Source: Nemertoderma westbladi
Taxonomy: Eukaryota > Xenacoelomorpha > Nemertodermatida > Nemertodermatidae
Direction: 5' to 3'
DNA length: 64,000 nt
Assembly (NCBI GenBank): GCA_032718475.1
Contig: JAUCBJ010001771.1
Coordinates: 62,001 to 126,000 of the forward strand
Shown one piece after another: positions 55,001 through 62,815 of this stretch (position 1 is its first letter; each line of letters opens with the position of its first letter). The translations under genes and the position numbers were made by a program. The notes beneath the pieces were generated by a model. That model was not told where the DNA came from and did no database searches. It saw only the letters and a program-made list of their open reading frames with translations.

Positions 55001-55363
55001 CAACCAAGAAGTCGGTTCATGGTGTGGCAGTGCCACAATCTGTCGCCTGAATCCATAAGTTTTGATGTTGGCACCATCTGCTGCACGGAGCGACCCGGTA
55101 GGGTCGCCATAGCGGTCCCCCGCAACAGCGGGAAGGACGGAAACAGTTGCACCCGAGTCGACCAGGAATTTGACACCAGACTCCTGGTCCCGGACATACA
55201 TGAGAGAGGCCCCAGCACTATAGGCGGACCCACCTACAGCATAGATCGACCCATGGAGGAAAAGCAACGGTTCGACGGTGCCGTTGTCTCGCACATGAGA
55301 GATCAGGCCATTGTAGTTGACGCCGGTCGCCTTGCCTATTGGCGACCGGCACGTGCGTTTCCC
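52064..55363 (-). CDS. Ty3-type pol: protease, reverse transcriptase, RNase H, integrase
   Basis: The frame is open from before 55459 to the stop at 52064; translation probably enters at the slippery site 55363-55357. Domains in order are: aspartic protease (FLVDSGATVSVLPA); reverse transcriptase (VPKPDGSWRPCGDYRKLN, FTKIDLKRAYNQIPV, YQDDIL with both catalytic Asp; many Ty3 elements have YLDD); RNase H (STDASDRAVGAVLEQ, STFDRELLAVY, FTDHKPL). Then comes integrase with an HHCC zinc module (HPGAR ... CHACQ), a DDE core (HVDIVGPLP, TSDRGSQF, NGMVERLHRQLK) and a GPY/F module (YRGPYFVVER). The tail is proline-rich. The product is cleaved into enzymes that reverse-transcribe and integrate the element. 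No internal stop or frameshift is seen, so it may be recently active. Confidence 0.93.
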   Translation of the reverse strand, partial: GKRTCRSPIGKATGVNYNGLISHVRDNGTVEPLLFLHGSIYAVGGSAYSAGASLMYVRDQESGVKFLVDSGATVSVLPAVAGDRYGDPTGSLRAADGANIKTYGFRRQIVALPHHEPTSWLFTVADVICPIIGLDILRFLGVCIDFASLQILAYGHCPSISSLLPSSSSRWNDILAEFPSITQPDFSSKTVAHGVTHRIPTHGPPVRSKPRRLSPEKLAIAKRVILGQVADGSMRRSKSAWSSPLHMVPKPDGSWRPCGDYRKLNSITEDDSYPLPNIQDFAHTFAGCNLFTKIDLKRAYNQIPVHEDDIAKTAITTPFGLFESTRVGFGLSNASQAQQRLMDEVCEPVPASKPYQDDILIGSCGMVDHEKDVRMLCGRLAANGLVINLEKCVFGVPSLTILGHSISADGIRPPSDRIDAIQQYPEPATVRDLQEFLGVINFYRRFLSHAAHVLQPLHKVLAGKPTRLEWNWPQFHAFQEVKMLLLNAATLAFPREGALTAVSTDASDRAVGAVLEQFQDGRWVPLSFFSAKMKLAETKYSTFDRELLAVYLAIRNFAWYIEGRKFTVFTDHKPLVGAITSSADRTPRQIRHLCYISEFTTDLVHLPGRDNAVADAMSRSASDAASTPFTNDAIDLAPILPVTIDFADMAKAQKTDPDLTRLLQAGDLATGLVLRQIRSADNGVSLWCDIRRTSQPRPFVPASWRRRIIQALHAPLHPGARASAQMVASKYVWPSMRKNCIQWAQTCHACQCAKISKHTRAPLQHLDPPLERFAHIHVDIVGPLPVSRGFDHLFTIIDRFTRWCEVIPMAGPPTSDDCARALFSAWVARFGVPQRITSDRGSQFTAEIWAALNRILGTQHTTTTAFHPQANGMVERLHRQLKDGLRARLEGSDNWADELDTVLLGYRTTIKEDIGAAPCELVFGAPISVPGQFHESPPPGLIQDRNSRQSIFLPRLQNAMADLRLPPVLHNTGGAPYIPPELHKCNFVWVRQPDKNRRVLQPPYRGPYFVVERTPKYYRLLFPNDKVECISIDRLKPARLDGSNDNKDDTPTRPRNHLRPEAPPFIPAQTPSRPTPVSAPQPTITRSGRFSRLPSRLGI
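55322..55363 (-). promoter_or_regulatory. Gag-pol -1 ribosomal frameshift signal
   Basis: On the minus strand, GGGAAAC (55363-55357) is read in gag frame as G-GGA-AAC, the X-XXY-YYZ pattern. A 6-nt spacer GCACGT follows. Then a perfect 10-bp stem, GCCGGTCGCC with GGCGACCGGC, encloses a 9-nt loop. The gag TAG stop (55338-55336) lies in the loop, and the pol frame is exactly -1. All elements are directly visible; function is inferred. Confidence 0.85.
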
Positions 55364-56184
55364 GCCGATAACGACTTGGGTGTCGAGGAAGCGGATGGAT
55401 GGGAACATGGATCGTGGCATGTGCGGGCAGCATTGCCGAAACGGGTGTGGTAAAAGCACATTCCTTTGCTCGCCGAGACTGTGTTCCAGTCTTTGTGTGA
55501 GCGGAAGCTGCCGGCTGGGGTTTTCTGCGACTTGGCAATCATATAGGTAGTAGCAGCCATCGGAGACTCCCGGACGATGATGTCGGCCTTCTCCGCATAA
55601 ATCTCGAGTGGAATAGTATCATCCGCCATGATCCGGCGGACTTCAACCGGCATGCAGGACATGAAGTGTATGCGGAAATCGGTTGACTGTGGGGCATCTG
55701 ACAGCGCCTCCATGCGGGCGAGCAAATGCGATGGCTTTTGGTCGCCGAGCGAGACGATCTTGGCCAGATCCTGTGCACGGTCGTAGCTCGATTTGGCAAA
55801 GAGGCGGATCAGTTTCAATTTCAGTTCGAGGTAGTTTGTGCCAGCATTGTTGGGATGAAGAACCTCGTTGTTTACCAGGTCGAGTGTGCTGTCATCGATA
55901 TCAGCGATAAGTCGGACAAACTTATCCTGGTCTGCCACTATTCCCCTCTGCTCAAATGCGCTCTCGACTCGGACGAAGTAACGGCGAATTTCGGTGGTCG
56001 AGAATGGCGGTAGTTTAAATGGGAGAGGGACTTGGTGGGCGATCGCCGGTCTGGCGACTCCTGCCTGGAGGATAGGAGACTGTTGGATGATGGCGGTAGC
56101 AGCATCAGCGTGGGTTGGCGGAACCGTCGCATCGGCTGGCTGACGATCTCTGTGAGCCTGGGTAGGCATTTCGAGGGCTTCCAT
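55336..56184 (-). CDS. Ty3-type gag
   Basis: The first in-frame ATG is at 56184 (MEALEMPTQAHRD). The frame stays open upstream to a TAG near 56340 without another ATG, so the true start may be lost; an ACG codon preceding AEQLIHNAQVAAAA is suggestive. The capsid-like core has FKLPPFSTTEIRRYFVRVES, then RLIADIDDSTLDLVNNEVL and YLELKLKLIRLFA. A degenerate knuckle CFYHTRFGNAARTCHDPCSH is typical of this gag type. The protein ends at TAG 55336-55338, overlapping pol. It should form the particle shell around the RNA. Confidence 0.85.
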   Translation of the reverse strand: MEALEMPTQAHRDRQPADATVPPTHADAATAIIQQSPILQAGVARPAIAHQVPLPFKLPPFSTTEIRRYFVRVESAFEQRGIVADQDKFVRLIADIDDSTLDLVNNEVLHPNNAGTNYLELKLKLIRLFAKSSYDRAQDLAKIVSLGDQKPSHLLARMEALSDAPQSTDFRIHFMSCMPVEVRRIMADDTIPLEIYAEKADIIVRESPMAATTYMIAKSQKTPAGSFRSHKDWNTVSASKGMCFYHTRFGNAARTCHDPCSHPSASSTPKSLSAGNARAGRQ

Positions 56185-56340
56185 AGCGGCGAGAGCATCG
56201 GCTGGGCCCACATGGAGAAGGGCCAAGTTGCCTGGGTCCTGTCTGATCAGCAGGATAGCAACTGGGTTTTGGGCGAGGGCTGCCGCTGCGACTTGGGCAT
56301 TGTGGATGAGTTGTTCCGCCGTTGTTCTATATTTTTGCTA

Positions 56341-57079
56341 GTAATCAAGTACTCGGCTGTAATTGGATGGTTACTGGTAGTTGTATCTCAGTTTTCCTAG
56401 GTTGTGGCAGGTCTGTTAGGCTGTCTTCAATGATTTCATGTAATGGTAGCTGGGTAGGCCTATGGCAACCCTACACAGCTACATACAGCCCTAACCCGAA
56501 GTTAGGCTGCTATAATCGAAGAAATTTTGCTCAAATTCGTAAATTAAAAGTTTTACAGTTTTGCAGTGTAAATTAGGTTAAAAATTCGCACCGTAATTCC
56601 GTGACGTTTAGTTTTGTAATTACCGTTACGATCAGAAACCTTTGAAACTAGAAATTGTTAAATTTATTAATTATAATAGTTTAATGAAAGTGAGCAGCAA
56701 ATATTAGGAAGTACTACAAGTAAGTTTTACAACTCAAATTTGCATCCAATTCGCAGCAATTCTTGTTTACAAAACACCAGTTATTTATATTCGTTTTGCC
56801 GTGTAATTACCGTGACGATTTTTTAAACAACAAATATACAGTAATGAAATTAAATTTTGACTAATTTTTTCGATTTCCATAACTAAATATAGAATTGTAT
56901 TTCCCCTCACACCAAACGCATTGTATATACTTTTGAGGAAGATACATTTCCATCCTTGTGATTCTGAAAATTACTTGCGAAATGTAATTCCGTTATCGTG
57001 GAATTCATGCTAAAACTATATTGTCTTCCTAATAGTGAAACGGTTTTCAAAAATATTGGGAATTTTTCAAGTTATAGCA
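56341..57079. other. AT-rich spacer, no gene seen
   Basis: It contains no convincing coding region and no recognisable 5' LTR of the neighbouring retrotransposon. Confidence 0.4.
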
Positions 57080-57760
57080 CCAATTTTTAACCCTAATTTT
57101 GGCACTTTTTTTGAGGCGTGTTTTGAAAATTACATTTCATTAAATATGATTTGTAACATCTCTATTTTTGATTTATTTACACCGGATTTTGGTGTTTACA
57201 ATTAGATGGAATACATATAAATAAATTTAGATTTTCAAACTTCTTTTTTACGGCTGGTGCCAATTTTGGTGCCAGCACCAAATTTTAAAAAAATATGTCA
57301 ATTTTGAAAATTGATTGTTTGAACCTGTTTTTTGCGCAATATGGATTTTTTTGGGTTCTGGTTTCGATGGAATATATACGAGTTGCATCAGGCGTATCAA
57401 ACTTGTATTTTTCGGCGCTGTGTGCAAATTTTGGTGCCAGCACGAAATTTTGAAAATCCATTAGTACAATAGTTCAATGGCTTGTGAGAACTTATTTCTC
57501 GCGTTTTAGAGCTCTATGGCGGTTCTGAATTCAATGGAATAAATAATTATCTAACTAGACATTTCAAACTTGAAATTTTTCGGAAGTGGGTGCAAAACCA
57601 TCAAATATATCAATTGATAGTGTCAGCTTGTTTCTTGCGTTATACGGGATTATGAGGATCCTGAATCTGATGGAATCAATAAAAACCGGACTGGACATCT
57701 CAAACTTGTACTTTTTGGTTATGGGTACGAAAATTGGTGCTAGCACCAAAATTTGACATG
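57080..57760. repeat. Degenerate tandem repeat of about 130-170 bp, four copies
   Basis: GATGGAATA.ATA, CAAACTTG.A and TTTTGGTGCCAGCACCAAATTTT recur in the same order; the CAAACTT positions are about 57236, 57408, 57567 and 57700. GGTGCCAGCACC is itself palindromic. Confidence 0.7.
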
Positions 57761-58202
57761 TTACGCTGAAGAATACGAGTAGCAATGATCTGGCAAATTA
57801 GAAATGTCAGATCATACCTTTGGAAGGACCAATACTCATCAGTATTGTCATTAACAGCATCAAATGTATGGCTGAACATTACAATTAATAAATTCAGAAG
57901 TAGAACATTACTCAATAGCAAATATACAGCTAAAAAAATTAGTGGCCAAAATGTTGATTGCGGTCATCTCCGCATACCAGTTGCCATCGCCAATTCATAA
58001 ATTGGCTCACAATTTACAGAATTATAATTGTCAAGAAATAAGGTGCGATAGACTTGGAAATAGGAATGGTATAATATAGATTCAGATAATTGGGTAGATA
58101 AAGGGTCTTCTTTCCCGCTAATTTAAATAAATGGTGATTACTGATGCATTTCTCCCGTAACGGGCTTCTTCAGAGTAATTTAAAATTTAAAATAATAACA
58201 CA
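57761..58202. other. Spacer with a hammerhead-like core on the minus strand
   Basis: Minus strand 58173-58149 reads CTGAAGA-AG-CCCG-TTA-CGGG-A-GAAA, resembling the CUGANGA / stem II / GAAA arrangement of hammerhead ribozymes found in Penelope-like and other retroelements. Stems I and III could not be established. No gene seen. Confidence 0.3.
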
Positions 58203-58288
58203 CAACCGCAACCGGTATCTAGCTACAAATAAATAAGTATTAATCCATTAATACTTATTTAGTTGTAGCTAGATACCGGTTGCGGTTG
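58203..58288. repeat. Hairpin with about 41-bp arms
   Basis: CAACCGCAACCGGTATCTAG (left arm start) and its complement at the right end enclose a 4-nt loop; one mismatch by eye. It sits exactly at the 3' break of the adjacent reverse-transcriptase fragment. Confidence 0.85.
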
Positions 58289-58291
58289 AAA

Positions 58292-58669
58292 TTAACGCTG
58301 TTGAATTAAGTCATTTATGTAGATCAAAAACATTAGCGGTCCTAAGATTGATACCTGGGGAATACCGCATAATATAGGCAACACATTAGATTTACAACCA
58401 GGAATGGAAACATACTGACTATGGTTTGTTAAGTAGTTGGAAAATAAATTGTGTGGAAAACCTCTTATGCCATATAGTTCAAATTTTTTTAATAAAATTT
58501 TATGATTGAGCGTATCAAACGCTTTCTTTAGATCTACAAAAATAACTATCCTGGCATCTGAATTATCAAGCGCAACGCGTAAATTTTCAACCACATTTAA
58601 TAAAGCATCTGCTGTTTTGAGACCTGAAAATTTTCGTAAATATGATGTTAATAGGCCTATATTTTTCAA
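58292..58669 (-). pseudogene. LINE reverse-transcriptase fragment
   Basis: A 125-codon open frame with KTADALLNVVENLRVALDN, motif A (VIFVDLKKAFDTLNH) and motif B (CGIPQVSILGPLMFLIYIND). It stops just before the catalytic FADD, where the hairpin at 58203-58288 begins. It is related to, but different from, the LINE at 43570-45284. Both ends are missing, so it is a dead fragment. Confidence 0.85.
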
Positions 58670-58889
58670 ATTTGCGATAACTTTATAACGTTAAATTTCA
58701 TAGTAAAAGAAACGTCACTTAACACACATAAACAATAAAACACTGTACGACAAACAAAAACTAACAGTGAGGTGGGGAGTGTGCATGTGCACGCATCGAC
58801 TATGACGATTCCATCAATAAAAAAATAAAAACCAAATAAAACCTGAAAAAAAACACTAAAACAGAAAAACGTAAAAAAAAAAGAAGCAG

Positions 58890-59500
58890 TTAATATTTAA
58901 ATCTAATTTCTCTAAAAGACTCGGAATGTGCAGCAAAGGACTCTTTGACGCATGCAGCATTACCGACCTGGATACAAACCCCTAAACGTTGACGGAAATG
59001 TTCAATCGATTTTTTGTTGCCAGATACCTGCTGTATACAGTGCCCTAGCTCACGGAGGAATGCTATCGTAGAGGTACCAAGACCCAGTGATTCGACAGCT
59101 TCAGGTTGAATTATAAAATTATGTGAGAGTTCGCCGTATTTCATTAGTTTCCTATCTTCAGCCACGTCTGCTACAGTAGGACCATCTTGGAGTGCTGTTT
59201 GGGAGTAGGAGGGAGCCTAGCGGTGGATGCAGGTAAAGTCCCAAATAAGAGGCTTGCCTCTCACCCATGGGAGCATTGTGGCCCCGTCTGGTCTCTTACC
59301 ATCACATCTGCACATTCTGACAGGTTCTAAGGTGCTAGAAATCTCTGCAGAGCAAGTGCCTGATGAATTGCATCATTCCCGAGCAGAACATTGGTGGCGG
59401 CTCTTAATGTGGTTGCAGGTGAAAGCATGTAGAGCTGATGAGCCTATGGCAGCGCCACACACGCAAGGGTGTGGGATACCAGCATGGACTCCCATAGAGG
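58890..59500 (-). pseudogene. C-terminal part of a second LINE family, 3' segment
   Basis: Reading toward lower coordinates: GIPHPCVCGAAIGSSALHAF followed by TCNHIKSRH (a CxC...C..H module, about 59480-59410), then [20 protein letters not shown] (about 59310), then VADVAEDRKLMKYGEL (about 59165) and ELGHCIQQVSGN ... NAACVKESF to a stop at 58890. Frameshifts and stops are present. These motifs are what I recall of the C-terminal region of a widespread invertebrate non-LTR family whose RT lies at 63650-64000. The segment continues logically from 62787, as if split by the RTE-like insertion. I cannot name the clade. Confidence 0.6.
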
Positions 59501-60820
59501 AGTACTGGAACTACTGCTGCTCTAAATAACTGGACCTTGAGTTTCCGATTAATTCTCGGTGACTTCAAAATCCTGGAAAGCCTATTCAAGGCTGCCCATG
59601 CCTTTCCCTTACGTATTCGAAGGTCCTCACCTGACTTCCGGATCCATGATCCCAGGTAACAGAAGTCATCCACATGCTCAAGCATACCATCTTTTGAGCT
59701 TATGCTCATCCGATCAGAGACTTGCTGAGGACTTTCAAAGTTAACTGTCAAAATTTTGGTCTTTCTGGAGTTAATAAAAAGACCAACACTAGAAGCAGCA
59801 TGTTCTAATGAGCTGAGGAGCCGTTGGGCTCCCTCTAGTGATTCTGAAAGTACTCCTAAGTCATCAGCAAAGTCTAGATCAGTTAGGTACTTGGCAGGAT
59901 TTCCTCGACTTCTGGAGCCAGTAGGTGGAGTTATCATCACCCCATCATCATTATGATGATCTAACGACATGCGTAGAACATAGTCAACAACAATTATGAA
60001 CAAGAATGGTGCAAGTGTGTCTCCCTGGAGGACGCCCCATAACACTTCAAAAGGTTCTGTGTCACCGTCAACAGTAGACACAAATGTTATCGAGCCATCG
60101 TATACTGATCTGATTGCTGCAATAATTTCATCAGGAATCCAATATAATGAAAGTATGCTGAACATACGTGAGCGAGAGAATGAATCAAAGGCTTTGAAGA
60201 AGTCAACAAAGATAACAGCCATATAGATGCCTGTCTTTCTTTTTTGATAACTCTTCAATTATCCTTCTAAGTGCCAAAATGGGCTCCATGGTCCCACGAC
60301 CTTTGCGGAACCCATTCTGATTTCCACGGAGCAGTCTCTCAATGGGATCCCTGATGCGATTTAATAGAATTCTATTGTATAGCTTTGCAGCAATCGAGAT
60401 CAATGAGATTCCCCGAAAAGATCCATAGAGTGTTAGGTTGCCCTTCTTGGGAACTCGCACCAACTTATTTGTTTTCATTTCTTGTGGGACTCTTGATGTA
60501 CGGTACATGTCTACTATGATGGGATAGATGAGCTTTAAACACTCAGGTATTTTAAAGACCTCAGGGGGAACACCATCTACTCCACTGGCACGATTGGTCT
60601 TAATGCTCTTTGCAACAGCCTTCACTTCTGCAAAGGAGATATCACCAATGGGAATATCTGGGAGTACAGACTCAGACACTTTTACTTCTATAAAGTTATC
60701 AGGCAATACCCTGTCATTATTGAGGAGCTTTTCAAAGTGGGCCTTCCAACCATTGAGGCGATCGGCTGGTGATTCAGCCTTAACCTTGGTGGTTGGTTGG
60801 CTTTTTCGACCAGCAAGCAA
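59404..60820 (-). pseudogene. Reverse transcriptase of the RTE-like LINE
   Basis: Two overlapping open frames (60820-60203 and 60258-59404) together cover the RT from the fingers to past the palm; the shift of frame is near 60230-60250, at a run of A. The catalytic DFADD is present. The last roughly 25 codons of the second frame, after LLYGSPCW, are out-of-frame readthrough into the other LINE family and not RTE sequence. Confidence 0.85.
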
Positions 60821-62815
60821 GTTGATCGATCTCCATGCCTGGGATGATTGCCTGCTGTCGTGAGCGTCATTGATGGCATCAACCTGTTGGTTTATTAGTT
60901 CCTGTAAATTAACAGAGTACTGCCTGTTCAGGGACCTAGATGCAGCCTTAACTGCATTCTTGGCCGCTGTAGTCTGTTTGAGTCAGGACTCTTTCTGCGC
61001 CTTGTAGAGGTCATTTCGGCACTTCTGAATTTTGTTTTCAGTCCAGGGGGCCCATTTCCTGTTTCAAGGGTATACAGGAACTGTTTCTGCAGCTGCTAAC
61101 TTAACTGCCTCTGTGAAGGCAGTATAGCCCTCACAGTGATCTGCCGCCTCAGAGGCAAGAGCCTCATACCTGTTGCTCAGCTGTAGTGTGAAGCTGGATC
61201 TCACACTTGACTGTTGCAACAGAGAGGACCAATCATGCCGCAGCAAGGCAGTTTTCGTTGTTCGGCTAACACGCAGACTAAGTCATACCTTGGCCACAAT
61301 AAGGCAGTGATCACTGGAGAAGGGTCGTAGTGTAAATGCATTACAGTCTTGTATAGAACTCCTGTATTTCCTACGAAACAGAATATGGTCTATCTGGGAC
61401 TTGTGACCACTGGATCCACTATGAGTCCATAGCTTTCCAGTTCGCTTCTTGAACTGGGTTCCAGCTGAAAACAATCCATTTCCAGAGATAAATCCTGAAG
61501 ATGGACGGAATTTCGGTTAACACTATTGCTATAGACCCAAGGCGATGTAGGTGATTGATGCAGACTTGCATTAAAGTCTCCCAGGAATTTTAAGAATGGA
61601 TGCTGATCCACTCCCCATCAGTAGCTGCTTGTAGATTCTGGTAGAAATTTTCCACCTCCTCTACAGGGGCAACAATAGTTGGAGAGTAAGTAGCACACAA
61701 TCAGAACAACCTTAGGAAATTTCTTAGCCAGTGTTCCAGAACATGAGAAGTGGCAACGGATGATGCAGTTAGAGATTTGGTCTATTTTGTCCAATGCTGC
61801 GTGTGCAGTTGGATTCATCAATAGACCAATTCCACCATTGCCACTATCATCTGCTGAAGCGAGGGCGAGTCGCCAACCGCCCCCCCATGTCCTTAATCAG
61901 AACCTCATCAGTCTGCCCAGTCTGCATTCGGTGCTGTTGAACACCCACTGCACTAAGAGAAAGCTTATCTGCCAAGGCAGTCAGCTCACCTTGTCGCATT
62001 GGGGACCCGAGTGTTAGGGTGTTTACTGAGGCTAGTCTAGCGACTTGCCTCAGATTCACCAATGGCTTTGTTGGTCGGGGTGGAACATGAGAGTAGCCTC
62101 CAACTCCAGAATCCCTCTCCCCCTCACAATCTGGCCTCCCTGGTGACCCAGGGTTTGGGCCAGAAAGGTCATCAGGAAAGGGACTCAAAGAATTGTTTGC
62201 CGCTCTCTCTCCAGTAGGGGGTGAGACAGGCAGCCGGTCAGGAGATAACTGATGCCTGTGAGGCCGATTGTGTCCACTCATTCCACTGGCCTCTAGTGGC
62301 TGGACCTCCGCATTACTAATGTAATCCATAGTGGGGGTTGGGGGGTGCTTTTTTGCCGAGTCAGCTCTCGGGGCAAATACCACACCCTGGTTTGCCATTC
62401 CACAGGGTGGGTGTCGCAGTGGAGTCAGATATGAGGCCCATCACCCATATCTACTCTCGCGCACATGACCCACCATTGGCTGTGCAGTTCATCTGTTGGG
62501 TCATGCCCTGTACCCCTGCTGCCAGGTGCAGGTCGCAGTGAAGTGCACTCAGAGTGGACATGAGAACACTCTACTCCTGACCAGCCATTGGTAGATCAGC
62601 ATCTGCCTGGCCAGGCCATATACCCCTGCAGCCAAGTATATGGGTCCTTAATCCAGGACCAAGGGCGTCCTTATCCCAGAATGAAGGGGGTCCTAGTTAC
62701 AGGACCAGATTTGCCCTAGTAAGAGGGTCTATGCAGCTACAGGTGGCACCTCCTTTATGCTGCGTGGAGGTGGCAAGTTTTCTTGATCAATGACCTAGAA
62801 TACCTGACCTGACCT
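59480..62815 (-). mobile_element. RTE-like LINE, decayed, inserted in another LINE
   Basis: On the minus strand: a leader from about 62815 (GTCAGGTCAGGTCAGG), then an endonuclease start (62040-61847: ASVNTLTLGSPMRQGELTAL, VGVQQHRM), later endonuclease pieces (61594-61283: FLGDFNASL, IDHILFRRKYRSS, SSDHCLIVAKV), and reverse transcriptase (60820-60203: NRASGVDGVPPEVFK, NQNGFRKGRGTMEP; 60258-59480: VIFVDFFKAFDSF, LDFADDLGVLSES, VLLYGSPCW). Several frameshifts and stops separate the parts. It ends abruptly after LLYGSPCW, so the C-terminus and 3' UTR are missing. That is unusual, because LINE copies normally lose their 5' end. Confidence 0.8.
61283..62398 (-). pseudogene. Endonuclease region of the RTE-like LINE
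   Basis: The frame at 62398-61847 gives a proline-rich N-terminus followed by the endonuclease start. 61611-61283 gives the middle and C-terminal endonuclease motifs in two frames (LGDFNASLHQSP; SQIDHILFRRKYRSS; SSDHCLIVAKV). 61821-61618 is in yet another frame. The multiple breaks show it is non-functional. 61280-60830 is a linker to the RT with only fragments readable. Confidence 0.75.

Larger units (their letters stand above)
51700..56340 (-). mobile_element. Ty3-type LTR retrotransposon (gag-pol open)
   Basis: On the minus strand: gag (ATG 56184), pol in the -1 frame to 52064, a polypurine tract (52020-52007), and a TGTGGGGAACTC start of a 3' LTR at 52006. Both coding regions are open. 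The 5' LTR is not recognisable upstream of gag, so the copy may be 5'-truncated or the LTRs have diverged. The 3' LTR end (about 51700) is an estimate. Its base composition is clearly GC-richer than that of the flanks. Confidence 0.85.

Noticed and set aside
52201-56400. Plus-strand open frames across the Ty3 gag-pol
   Set aside because: GC-rich coding on the minus strand creates open antisense frames; none shows a domain.
56226-56600. 5' LTR of the Ty3-type element
   Set aside because: No stretch here matches the sequence following TGTGGGGAACTC at 52006 going down.
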